64,000 nt of DNA from Sphingomonadales bacterium. Lineage in GTDB: Bacteria; Pseudomonadota; Alphaproteobacteria; Sphingomonadales; Govanellaceae. Made by a program: the position numbers and the translations under genes. Of this stretch, positions 55,173-64,000 are shown one piece after another. Under the pieces are notes generated by a model that saw only the letters and a program-made list of their open reading frames with translations, searched no databases and was not told where the DNA came from. The DNA lies in contig JACFMS010000001.1 in NCBI GenBank assembly GCA_019455285.1, positions 124,001-188,000 of the forward strand, given 5' to 3'. Numbering within the stretch: position 1 is the stretch's first letter; each line of letters starts with the position of its first letter.

Positions 55173-55931
55173 TCACGCTGCTTCGCCGACATAAGGAGCG
55201 TAGCCTTCGCGCTCCAACTCCAGCGCCAGTTCCTTGCCGCCGGTCTTGACGATGCGGCCCTTGGCCAGCACGTGCACCACATCTGGCACCACGTAATCAA
55301 GCAGCCGCTGATAGTGGGTGATCATCAGCAGGCTGCGCTCCGGCCCGCGCAAGGCGTTGATGCCGTGCGAGACCACCTTTAGGGCGTCGATGTCGAGCCC
55401 GGAATCGGTTTCATCCAAAATCGCCAGCCGCGGCTGCAGCATGGCCATTTGCAGCATTTCGTTGCGCTTCTTCTCGCCGCCGGAAAAGCCGACATTGACC
55501 GAGCGCTTGAGCATCTCGGGATCCATATCGAGGGTTTTGGCTTTCTCGCGCACCAGCTTCAGGAAATCGGCCGCCGACAGTTCCGCTTCGCCGCGCGCCT
55601 TGCGCACCGCGTTTAACGCCGTGCGCAAAAAATTCATGGTCGAGATGCCGGGAATTTCCACCGGGTACTGGAAGCCGAGGAAAATGCCGGCGGCGGCGCG
55701 CTCGGCGGGATCAAGCGCCAGAAGATCGCGGCCTAAAAAAGTCACGCTGCCCTGGGTCGGCATATAGCCATCGCGGCCGGCGAGCACATAGGATAGCGTC
55801 GACTTGCCCGACCCGTTGGGACCCATGATGGCGTGCACCTCGCCGGTGCGGATGGTCAGGTTGATGCCGTTCAGGATTTCCCGGCCGTCCACCGTGGCGT
55901 GTAAGTTCTTGATCTCCAACATCACCGTCAT
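55173..55931 (-). CDS. sufC: SUF ATPase SufC
   Basis: SufC is the ABC-type ATPase of the SufBCD complex. The 252 residues have Walker A GPNGSGKST, the signature FSGGEKKRNEM, and Walker B LAILDETDSGLDIDAL. The Q loop is in GFQYPVEIPGIS. There is no transmembrane part, as expected. ATG at 55931 is chosen; TTG at 55937 and ATG at 55922 are also in frame. It follows sufB by 15 bases. Confidence 0.96.
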   Translation of the reverse strand: MTVMLEIKNLHATVDGREILNGINLTIRTGEVHAIMGPNGSGKSTLSYVLAGRDGYMPTQGSVTFLGRDLLALDPAERAAAGIFLGFQYPVEIPGISTMNFLRTALNAVRKARGEAELSAADFLKLVREKAKTLDMDPEMLKRSVNVGFSGGEKKRNEMLQMAMLQPRLAILDETDSGLDIDALKVVSHGINALRGPERSLLMITHYQRLLDYVVPDVVHVLAKGRIVKTGGKELALELEREGYAPYVGEAA

Positions 55932-55946
55932 GTTCAATCTCGTTTA

Positions 55947-57398
<1,452 letters not shown>

Positions 57399-57402
57399 GG
57401 GG

Positions 57403-57894
57403 TTACGCTCCAAAGCCGTCATGACAGGCGCCGGCAGCGGCGGCGCTCGGCGTTGCGGTCAAGGGTACGGTCAACTCGGCCGGCAGCGGCGTTGATACTT
57501 CGGCGAAGGTTATGCCTTTCAGCGCGCCATCGATGGCGGTGTTGATGCGCTGCCAATAGCCCGCCATGCGGCAGGTGGCGAGGATCTCGCAAGCGCCGTC
57601 GCCTTGGCCATGGTCCAGGCAATGGGTGACGGCGATCGGGCCTTCCACGGCGTTGACCACGTCGGCCACCGACACATCCTGCGGCGCGCGGGCCAGGGAA
57701 AAGCCGCCATTCAGCCCGCGATGGGATTGCAACAAGCCGCCGCGCGCCAGCGCGCCCAAAATCTTGCTCACCGTCGGTAGCGGGATATGGGTCAGCTTGG
57801 CCAGATCGGCGGCGCTGTGCCGAAGGCCGGGGTCACTGGCCATGTGCGACACCAGCACCACGGCATAGTCGGCCAATTTCGACAGGCGAATCAT
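57403..57894 (-). CDS. Rrf2-family SUF operon regulator (IscR-like)
   Basis: This 163-residue regulator has a winged helix (about 1-70) with [20 protein letters not shown], and a cluster of C92, C102 and C108 expected to hold a Fe-S cluster. It resembles the SUF-type Rrf2 regulators that repress suf when cluster supply is sufficient. The C-terminal 30 residues are variable, with one further cysteine. The gene heads the operon and a perfect palindrome overlaps its promoter, implying autoregulation. Confidence 0.92.
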   Translation of the reverse strand: MIRLSKLADYAVVLVSHMASDPGLRHSAADLAKLTHIPLPTVSKILGALARGGLLQSHRGLNGGFSLARAPQDVSVADVVNAVEGPIAVTHCLDHGQGDGACEILATCRMAGYWQRINTAIDGALKGITFAEVSTPLPAELTVPLTATPSAAAAGACHDGFGA

Positions 57895-57921
57895 GACGCG
57901 CGTCCCAGGTTTCCTTAAATC

Positions 57922-57936
57922 ATACCAAATTGGTAT
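57922..57936. promoter_or_regulatory. Operator at the suf promoter
   Basis: ATACCAAATTGGTAT is a perfect 15-base palindrome located 27 bases before the rrf2 start codon. Its end overlaps a minus-strand TATGAT, a good -10 element. A repressor bound here would block RNA polymerase. The likely binder is the Rrf2 regulator encoded next to it. Confidence 0.65.
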
Positions 57937-58027
57937 TCTTTACATGGAAGGGATGCGCGGAATTGTCAATTGGAATCTGGGCGCGGTGATGCGGTTTATT
58001 TATTTATGGAACTGCCCACATCCCCCA

Positions 58028-58096
58028 GTCATCGCCACGCAGGCGGGGATCCAGTTTATTGAATTCACTATGGATTCCCGCTTCCGCGGGAATGAC
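58028..58096. repeat. REP/MITE-like intergenic palindromic repeat, family B
   Basis: The left arm runs GTCATCGCC, AGGCGGGGATCCAG and the right arm TGGATTCCCGC, GCGGGAATGAC; they pair over most of their length around an AT-rich centre. It lies between parB and the suf promoter. This is a common proteobacterial dispersed repeat type, different from the one at 51785. Confidence 0.7.
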
Positions 58097-58136
58097 GATT
58101 ACCTATTGAGCGTAATCATTCATAAGCCCCTGCGCA

Positions 58137-59033
58137 CTAGCGCCGGCACAGCCGCTGGCAAAGGTCATCCAGCTGTTCCAGGGTGCTGTAGGCGATGCGC
58201 AGCTCGCCGGCCTCGTTGCTGCGCTGCATGATGGTGACCTTCAAGCCCACCGTCTGTGACAGATCGAGCTCCAGGGCCGCGGTATCAGGATCGCGCTCGC
58301 GGCCGCGCGGCCCGCCACCCCGTGGCGCGCCCTTGGGTTTGGCGGCGCGCGCCAAGTCTTCCGTGGCGCGCACATTCAAGTTGTCTTGGACAATTCTTTT
58401 CGCCAAAGCTACCGGATCATCGGCATTGATCAGCGCCCGGGCATGGCCCATGGTCAGCCGGCCGTCGGCCAGCATGTCCTGCAGTTCCTTGGGCAAGGTC
58501 AGCAGGCGCAACAGATTGGCGACATGGCTGCGGCTTTTGCCCACCAGCTGGCTGAGCTGTTCCTGGGTGTGGCTGAATTCGTTCATCAGCCGCTCATAGC
58601 CGCGAGCTTCCTCGATGGGCGTCAGGTCGGAGCGCTGAATGTTCTCGATCAGCGCCACTTCCAGCATTTCGCCGTCGGTCAAGTCCTTGATCACCACCGG
58701 CACTTTGTGGAGCTTGGCCTTCTGCGCCGCCCGCCACCGCCGCTCGCCGGCGATGATCTCGTACTGGTCGGCGCTGTCGGCTACCCGGCGCACCAGGATC
58801 GGCTGCAGGATACCCTTTTCACGGATCGAATCGACGAGTTCATCCAACGCCTCGGCATTGAACACATGGCGCGGCTGATAGCGGTTGGCGCGCAACAATT
58901 CGATCGGTACTTCCTTGGCGGTGCGCACCTTATCGAGGGTGGCGTAATCGGCGGCGTCGGAACCGAGAAGCGCCGACAGACCCCGTCCCAAACCCACCGG
59001 ACGCGTTTTGCCCCGGCTTTCCTTGGCTTCCAT
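58137..59033 (-). CDS. parB: Chromosome partitioning protein ParB
   Basis: ParB binds parS sites near the origin, spreads by CTP switching and directs the origin with ParA. The 298 residues show the CTP-binding GERRWRAAQKAKLHKVPVV box, the recognition helix-turn-helix (LSQLVGKSRSHVANLLRLL) and a C-terminal dimer domain. ATG at 59033 follows AGGGGAGG; longer starts overlap parA and lack support. It lies downstream of parA, both after rsmG. Confidence 0.96.
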   Translation of the reverse strand: MEAKESRGKTRPVGLGRGLSALLGSDAADYATLDKVRTAKEVPIELLRANRYQPRHVFNAEALDELVDSIREKGILQPILVRRVADSADQYEIIAGERRWRAAQKAKLHKVPVVIKDLTDGEMLEVALIENIQRSDLTPIEEARGYERLMNEFSHTQEQLSQLVGKSRSHVANLLRLLTLPKELQDMLADGRLTMGHARALINADDPVALAKRIVQDNLNVRATEDLARAAKPKGAPRGGGPRGRERDPDTAALELDLSQTVGLKVTIMQRSNEAGELRIAYSTLEQLDDLCQRLCRR

Positions 59034-59062
59034 GGTGGTGTCCTCCCCTGTCGTCATCGCCG

Positions 59063-59890
59063 TCACGCCGCCCGCTTGCGTTCGCGCCGCAACACTTCCG
59101 ACGCCAGCCGCACGTAGGCCTGGCTGCCGGCGCACTTCAAGTCGTAAAGCAACGCCGGCTTGCCGTGAGACGGCGCCTCGGATATCCGCACGTTGCGCGG
59201 GATCACCGTGTCATAAACCTTGTCGCCGAGCACGCCGCGCACGTCCGCCGCCACCTGATCCGACAGCCGATTGCGGCGGTCGAACATGGTCAGCACCACG
59301 CCGAGGATTTCCAACTCGGGATTGAAATTAGCGCGCACCCGTTCCACGGTTTTCAAAAGCAGGCTCAAGCCTTCCAGGGCGAAAAACTCGCATTGCAGCG
59401 GCACCAGCACCGCGTCCGCCGCGGTCAGCGCGTTCAAGGTGATAAGGTTTAAGGACGGCGGACAGTCGATCAGCACATAATCGTAATCATCGATGGCGTG
59501 ATCGGCGTAAAGCGCGTCGCGCAGGCGAAAGCAGCGATGTTCGGCATCCACCAATTCCAATTCCGCCCCCGACAGATCGACCGTGGACGGCACGATGGAA
59601 AGTTTGGGGATCGCGGTCGGTCGGGCTGATTCCCGCAATCCGGCGGCGCCGATCAGCAATTCATAGGAGGAATGCGCGCGGGAATTGCGGTCGATGCCAA
59701 GCCCGGTGGAAGCGTTGCCCTGGGGATCGAGGTCGACCACCAGCACCCGCCGGCCGATGGCGGCCAGCGCGGTGGCGAGATTGATGGTGGTGGTGGTCTT
59801 GCCGACCCCGCCCTTCTGATTGGCGACCGCCACGATGCGGCGGCCGGGCGTGGGCATGGCGGCTAACGAGTCTGGCGAACGATCAGGCAC
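59063..59890 (-). CDS. parA: Chromosome partitioning ATPase ParA
   Basis: ParA is the Walker-type ATPase that pulls ParB-bound origins across the nucleoid. The 275 residues have the deviant Walker A NQKGGVGKTTTTINLATALA, VVDLDPQGNASTGLG and DCPPSLNLITLNAL. GTG at 59890 follows GGGAG and overlaps the rsmG stop by 8 bases; ATG 11 codons later is an alternative. Both parS sites of the window lie within 3 kb. Confidence 0.96.
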   Translation of the reverse strand: MPDRSPDSLAAMPTPGRRIVAVANQKGGVGKTTTTINLATALAAIGRRVLVVDLDPQGNASTGLGIDRNSRAHSSYELLIGAAGLRESARPTAIPKLSIVPSTVDLSGAELELVDAEHRCFRLRDALYADHAIDDYDYVLIDCPPSLNLITLNALTAADAVLVPLQCEFFALEGLSLLLKTVERVRANFNPELEILGVVLTMFDRRNRLSDQVAADVRGVLGDKVYDTVIPRNVRISEAPSHGKPALLYDLKCAGSQAYVRLASEVLRRERKRAA

Positions 59891-60509
59891 GGCGCACTCC
59901 CTTTACCCGCAGCAAGCGTCCCCTTGGATCCGTGACGCTGGGGAAAATTTCCACCTGCATTTTCCAAGATTTTGTGGCTGCGGTCAATTCTTCATCAACA
60001 TTTTGTCCCTTATGCACCACCGCTATGGTGTTTGGACCAAAGAACGGCTGCGCCAGGGCCAATAGTCTTGGCAACGGCGCACAGGCGCGGGAAGTGATGA
60101 CATCGAGGGGCGGCAATTTTAACTCCTCGATCCGCCCTTCGTGCACCTGAGCGTTGGCTTGGGTTTCTTGTATCACGGTCCGTAAAAAAAGGCACTTCTT
60201 TGGGCTCTTTTCCGCCAAATGCACCTCGCCACCGCCCATCAGGGCGATCACCAGCCCGGGCAGGCCCGCCCCCGACCCGATATCCAGCCAACGCAAGGGC
60301 GGTCGGGCCGCGCGCCAGCCCGGCGCCAGGTCAAGAACCTGCGCCGAATCCCAGATATGCCGCCGCCACAGATCAGGGATGGTGCTGGCCCCGATCAGGT
60401 TCAAGCGGTCATTCCATTCCAGAAGCAAACGAACGTAGTGCCGCAGGCGATCCAATGTTTCACGTGAAACATCGGTCTTTTGACGAAAATCCTCGGGTCC
60501 GAAGGTCAT
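59883..60509 (-). CDS. rsmG: 16S rRNA m7G527 methyltransferase RsmG (GidB)
   Basis: RsmG methylates G527 of 16S rRNA. The 208 residues show YVRLLLEWNDRLNLIGAST, RHIWDSAQVLDLAP and the SAM site WLDIGSGAGLPGLVIAL. A perfect parS site lies inside the gene (60456-60471), where it encodes part of DVSRETL. ATG at 60509, 7 bases past the mnmG stop, is chosen; an ATG at 60548 would overlap mnmG. Confidence 0.95.
   Translation of the reverse strand: MTFGPEDFRQKTDVSRETLDRLRHYVRLLLEWNDRLNLIGASTIPDLWRRHIWDSAQVLDLAPGWRAARPPLRWLDIGSGAGLPGLVIALMGGGEVHLAEKSPKKCLFLRTVIQETQANAQVHEGRIEELKLPPLDVITSRACAPLPRLLALAQPFFGPNTIAVVHKGQNVDEELTAATKSWKMQVEIFPSVTDPRGRLLRVKGVRRA
60456..60471. other. parS site 1, inside rsmG
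   Basis: TGTTTCACGTGAAACA is a perfect 16-base palindrome identical to the classical parS consensus bound by ParB. It lies within the rsmG reading frame, about 1.4 kb from parB. Confidence 0.93.
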
Positions 60510-60516
60510 GGATGGA

Positions 60517-62382
60517 TCAGGCTGATAGGCGCTGCGCGCGCCGAACATGGGCCAGAAGCGCGCTCAAGGCCGCCGGGGTCACCCCCGCCAACCGGGAAGC
60601 CGCCCCCAGGGTCGCCGGTCGCCCGGCCTTGAGCTTTTCCCGCACTTCCGTCGACAGGCCGCCGACGGCGTCGTAATCAAGGTCTGCCGGCAGCCGCAGC
60701 GCCTCATCCTTGCGGAAAGCAACGATATCCGCCTCCTGCCGGCTCAAGTATCCCCGGTAGAGCGCATCGATTTCCACCTGCTCCACCAGCGCCGGCGCGA
60801 TGCGGCCCAAAGCCTCCGGCCAGATGTCCCGTAGCCGCGCAAAGCTGATATCGGGGTAACTCAACAGCTCCAGCGCCGTACGCCGGATACCGTCGAGATT
60901 GACCTTGAGCCCCGCCCGCGCCGCCTCGCTGGGTGTCAAAGAGACGCCGCTCAGCGCCTGGCGCGCGGCGGCCAAGGCCGCCATTTTGGTCTCGAACGCC
61001 TTATGTCGGGAGGCGCCCACGCACCCCAGGGCCGCGCCCAGGGCCGTCAGCCGCTGATCGGCGTTATCGGCCCGTAAACTCAGGCGATATTCGGCCCGGG
61101 AGGTGAACATGCGATAAGGCTCGCTGACGCCGTGGGTGATCAGGTCGTCGATGAGAACACCGATATAGGCGTCGGCACGATCGAGCATGAAGGGCTCCGG
61201 CCGTCCGCCCGCCCGCAGCGCCGCGTTAAGCCCCGCCATCAATCCCTGCGCCGCCGCTTCCTCGTAACCGGTGGTGCCGTTGATCTGGCCGGCCAGGAAC
61301 AGCCCCGGCGCGCGGCGGGTTTCTAGGCTGGGAGTCAATTCCCGAGGGTCCACGTAGTCGTATTCAATGGCATAGCCGGGGCGCAACACGCGCACCCTCT
61401 CCAACCCCGGAATGGTGGCCAGCAATTCCAGCTGCACCTCCTCAGGGAGCGAGGTGGAGATCCCGTTGGGATAGACGGTAACGTCGTCAAGTCCTTCCGG
61501 TTCCAGGAAAATCTGGTGGCTGTCCTTGTCGGAAAAGCGCACCACCTTGTCCTCGATGGAGGGACAGTAGCGCGGTCCCCGGCCGGCGATGGCGCCGGCA
61601 TACATCGGCGCACGGTGCAGGTTGGCGCGGATAATGTCGTGGGTGCGCGCCGTGGTGCGGGTGATGTGGCAGACCACTTGCGGGGTGGTAATGGCGGTGG
61701 TCAGAAAGGAAAACGGCGTCGGCGGATCATCGCCAAGCTGCACCTCCAGCCCGGCCCAATCGATGGTGCGGCCATCAAGCCGCGCCGGGGTACCGGTCTT
61801 CAGCCGTCCCAAGGCAAAGCCCAGGCGGGACAAGGTTTGACTTAAGCCCAGCGCCGGCGGTTCGCCGACCCGGCCGGCCGGCGTCTGGCGCTCGCCGATG
61901 TGGATGACGCCGCGCAAGAAAGTACCGGTGGTCAGCACCACCGCGCCGGCGCGGATGGTCTCACCCGCCGCCGTCACCACGCCGGCGACCCGGCCCTGAT
62001 CCAGTATGAGGTCTTCCACCACCGCCGCGCGAACCGTCAAATTGGCATAATTCAAGAGCAACTCTTGCATCGCCGCCCGGTACAGCTGGCGGTCGGCCTG
62101 AGCCCGGGGGCCGCGCACCGCCGGGCCCTTGCGGCGGTTCAAGAGACGGAACTGAATGCCGGCGGCATCCGCCACCCGGCCCATGACGCCATCAAGGGCG
62201 TCAATCTCCCGCACCAGATGGCCTTTTCCCAGGCCGCCAATGGCCGGATTGCAGGACATCTCGCCAATGGTTTCGATCTTGTGGGTGAGAAGCAGCGTAC
62301 GCGCGCCCAGCCGCGCCGCCGCCGCCGCCGCCTCGCAGCCGGCGTGACCCGCCCCGATCACAATGACGTCGAATGTTGGCAT
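60517..62382 (-). CDS. mnmG: tRNA uridine-34 modifying enzyme MnmG (GidA)
   Basis: MnmG works with MnmE to build carboxymethylaminomethyl groups on wobble uridine 34 of several tRNAs. This FAD protein of 621 residues has [20 protein letters not shown], the conserved [22 protein letters not shown], and PTPFSF with the following VVCHITRT. The C-terminal helical domain begins near 560. ATG at 62382 follows AGAGGGCGGG. It lies next to mnmE, its functional partner. Confidence 0.97.
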   Translation of the reverse strand: MPTFDVIVIGAGHAGCEAAAAAARLGARTLLLTHKIETIGEMSCNPAIGGLGKGHLVREIDALDGVMGRVADAAGIQFRLLNRRKGPAVRGPRAQADRQLYRAAMQELLLNYANLTVRAAVVEDLILDQGRVAGVVTAAGETIRAGAVVLTTGTFLRGVIHIGERQTPAGRVGEPPALGLSQTLSRLGFALGRLKTGTPARLDGRTIDWAGLEVQLGDDPPTPFSFLTTAITTPQVVCHITRTTARTHDIIRANLHRAPMYAGAIAGRGPRYCPSIEDKVVRFSDKDSHQIFLEPEGLDDVTVYPNGISTSLPEEVQLELLATIPGLERVRVLRPGYAIEYDYVDPRELTPSLETRRAPGLFLAGQINGTTGYEEAAAQGLMAGLNAALRAGGRPEPFMLDRADAYIGVLIDDLITHGVSEPYRMFTSRAEYRLSLRADNADQRLTALGAALGCVGASRHKAFETKMAALAAARQALSGVSLTPSEAARAGLKVNLDGIRRTALELLSYPDISFARLRDIWPEALGRIAPALVEQVEIDALYRGYLSRQEADIVAFRKDEALRLPADLDYDAVGGLSTEVREKLKAGRPATLGAASRLAGVTPAALSALLAHVRRAQRLSA

Positions 62383-62444
62383 CCCGCCCTCTTTAGTGGC
62401 GGCGCACTCTACGCCAAACCGCCATCAGGGTCAAAGCCCGGCGA

Positions 62445-62460
62445 TGTTTCACGTGAAACA
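62445..62460. other. parS site 2, between mnmG and mnmE
   Basis: This is a second perfect TGTTTCACGTGAAACA, 1989 bases from the first. It fills most of the 79-base gap between mnmG and mnmE and ends two bases before the mnmE stop. Confidence 0.93.
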
Positions 62461-62461
62461 T

Positions 62462-63787
62462 CTATTTACCGATACAGAACTCAGCAAAAATCGTTCCCAG
62501 TACGTCCTCCACCTCGACCCGGCCGGTAACCCGACCCAGGGCGCGGGCGGCCAGCCGCAAGTCTTCCGCCTGCAATTCAAGCTCCTTCGGTGCGGCCAAA
62601 AAGGCCGCCAGATAGGCCACCGCTTCCGTCAAGGCCTGGCGATGCCGCTGGCGGGTGATCACCGCCGTCTCGCCGCCGCCTAAAGACGTTTCCGCCCGCC
62701 GGCAGAGCGCCGCCATCAACGCGTCAATCCCGACGCCGGTACGAACCGATACGGCGATGACGTCGCCCGGCGGTTGATTGGCCAAGAGATCGCTTTTCGA
62801 TACCACCAGCAGCGCGCCCGGTCCCTCGGCGTAACCCTGCACCGCCGCCGGGATGGCCGGCCAGACGTCGGCGGGAATCAGCACCAGCCGCAGATCCGCC
62901 TCCTCGGCCCGGACATGGGCGCGGCGGATGCCTTCGCTTTCCACCTCATCGCCACCTTCCCGCAGACCGGCGGTATCCACCAGGGTCACCGGCAGGCCCT
63001 CAAGGTCAAGATGCACCTCCAGAGCATCCCGGGTGGTGCCGGCGCGGGCCGAGACGATGGCCACGTCCCTTTTAGCTAACGCGTTGAGAAGACTTGATTT
63101 TCCTGAATTAGGCTCACCCAGGATGGCAATCTCGAAACCGTCCCGCAGGCGCTCTCCCCGCCGTTCGTCGGTCAGCGCCTGCATGATCTCCAGACGCAAG
63201 GCGTCGACCTCCGGGCGGGCCCGCGCCGCCACCTCTTCCGGCACCTCCTCATCGGCAAAGTCGATGGCGGCCTCCACGTAGGCCAGCGCCGACAACAGCC
63301 ACTGCCGCCAGCCGTCGTAGACCGCCGCCAGCTCGCCCCGCGCCTGGCGCAAGGCCTGGCGGCGCTGGGCCTCGGTTTCGGCGGCGATGAGGTCGGCCAA
63401 CCCCTCCACCGCCGTCAGGTCCAGTCGGCCGTTGTCGAAGGCGCGGCGGGTAAACTCGCCCGCCTCCGCCAGCCGGGCGCCCGGCACCTGGGCGATGGCA
63501 GCCAGCACCGCCGCCACCACCGCCGGCCCGCCATGCACATGAAACTCCACCACATCCTCCCCGGTGAAGCTTCTAGGACTTTGAAAGTAAATGACAATTC
63601 CCTCATCCAAGAGACCGTTGTCCGGCCCCTGGCGAAGTTGTCTTAACGCCGCGCGGCGGGGCGGCGGGCAGGAGCCGGCGAGAGCTTCGGCAACCGAGAC
63701 GGCGGCTGGTCCCGATACCCGGATCACCGCCACGCCGGCGCGGCCACGGCCAGAGGCAAGGGCAAAGATGGTGTCGGCGGCGCTCAT
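62462..63787 (-). CDS. mnmE: tRNA modification GTPase MnmE (TrmE)
   Basis: MnmE is the GTPase partner of MnmG. The 441 residues have the N-terminal folate-binding domain (SAADTIFALASGRGRAGVAVIR), a helical domain, the GTPase with G1 GEPNSGKSS, G3 DTAG and G4 SKSD, and the invariant C-terminal FCIGK. Length is normal. ATG at 63787 overlaps the stop of the ferredoxin-like gene by 4 bases. Confidence 0.97.
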   Translation of the reverse strand: MSAADTIFALASGRGRAGVAVIRVSGPAAVSVAEALAGSCPPPRRAALRQLRQGPDNGLLDEGIVIYFQSPRSFTGEDVVEFHVHGGPAVVAAVLAAIAQVPGARLAEAGEFTRRAFDNGRLDLTAVEGLADLIAAETEAQRRQALRQARGELAAVYDGWRQWLLSALAYVEAAIDFADEEVPEEVAARARPEVDALRLEIMQALTDERRGERLRDGFEIAILGEPNSGKSSLLNALAKRDVAIVSARAGTTRDALEVHLDLEGLPVTLVDTAGLREGGDEVESEGIRRAHVRAEEADLRLVLIPADVWPAIPAAVQGYAEGPGALLVVSKSDLLANQPPGDVIAVSVRTGVGIDALMAALCRRAETSLGGGETAVITRQRHRQALTEAVAYLAAFLAAPKELELQAEDLRLAARALGRVTGRVEVEDVLGTIFAEFCIGK

Positions 63788-64000
63788 GTCTGGCGCGGCG
63801 GCCCATCCTCCGGCTTCAGCAGCAGGCGCGCCACTGGCCGGCCGGCCACGAGATGGCTTTCGAGAATTTCGTCGATATCGGCCTTGCTGCGGTAGGTATA
63901 CCAGACCCCTTCCGGATAGATCACCAAGATCGGCCCCAACTCGCAGCGATCAAGGCACAAAGCGCCGTTGATGCGCACGTTTTTCAACCCCAGCGCCTGG
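63784..64000 (-). CDS. 2Fe-2S thioredoxin-like ferredoxin, 5' part outside window
   Basis: The visible 71 residues are the C-terminal part of a small 2Fe-2S ferredoxin of the thioredoxin-like type. They contain VRINGALCLDRCELGPILVIYPEGVWY with two of the four cluster cysteines; the first two should lie upstream, past base 64000. The frame stays open to the window edge, so no start is assigned. The stop overlaps the mnmE start by 4 bases, so the two are coupled. The partner enzyme is unknown. Confidence 0.85.
   Translation of the reverse strand, partial: QALGLKNVRINGALCLDRCELGPILVIYPEGVWYTYRSKADIDEILESHLVAGRPVARLLLKPEDGPPRQT

Noticed and set aside
58137-64000. Chromosome origin itself
   Set aside because: The gene order and parS sites suggest nearness, but there is no cluster of DnaA boxes or AT-rich unwinding region.

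Overview
The window is a GC-rich, gene-dense piece of an alphaproteobacterial chromosome. The evidence is an aminotransferase-ftsK-lolA run, a 180-kDa type NAD-glutamate dehydrogenase, a DUF1674/SDHAF4-like small protein, a PAS_5-type protein behind a TTAA-N7-TTAA (CtrA-like) box, and a mnmE-mnmG-rsmG-parA-parB run carrying two perfect parS sites. The last point suggests an origin-proximal location, but no oriC was found. A Rhodospirillales-like organism is plausible; no species is claimed. There is no prophage, IS element or CRISPR array, and no gene-free stretch above 300 bases.

Layout. 0.1-13.6 kb: an alphaproteobacterial hypothetical protein, ribA, an orphan OmpR-type regulator, lolA-ftsK-aminotransferase (one minus-strand unit), amtB with a structured leader, a UbiH-type hydroxylase, the CnoX-LON domain-Trm112 group, a ProXp-ala deacylase and ada. 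13.8-25.8 kb: tRNA-Gly(GCC), then accessory metabolism and stress genes: AcuI-like reductase, the DUF1326/DUF2182 pair with a divergent GntR regulator and a strong palindrome between them, DUF1203, GFA, OsmC, an AurF/CmlI-like diiron protein divergent from a CRP-like regulator, a broken truncated globin, nhaA, tandem Usp, PiT and an Asp/Glu racemase. 25.8-36.1 kb: an envelope block on the minus strand (RND adaptor, RND pump, TamA, TamB).

36.3-51.8 kb: PAS_5 protein, the large glutamate dehydrogenase, a minus-strand htpX-rsmB-rpe-purH run, an SDHAF4-like gene with a sterol desaturase-family protein and SixA, a flavin reductase and a large patatin-like protein. 51.8-57.9 kb: a complete suf operon (rrf2-sufB-C-D-S-sufT-sufA) with a palindromic operator at its promoter. 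58.1-64 kb: parB, parA, rsmG, mnmG, mnmE and the 3' part of a 2Fe-2S ferredoxin-like gene that runs off the end.

Most genes are housekeeping and confidently assigned. The less ordinary parts are the amtB leader with an intrinsic terminator, the diiron/CRP/OsmC/globin neighbourhood, the GntR/DUF2182/DUF1326/AcuI module, the suf operator, and a 17-bp palindromic repeat duplicated inside tamB. I did not find a clearly new multi-gene system; the diiron and DUF2182 neighbourhoods are the best places to look.
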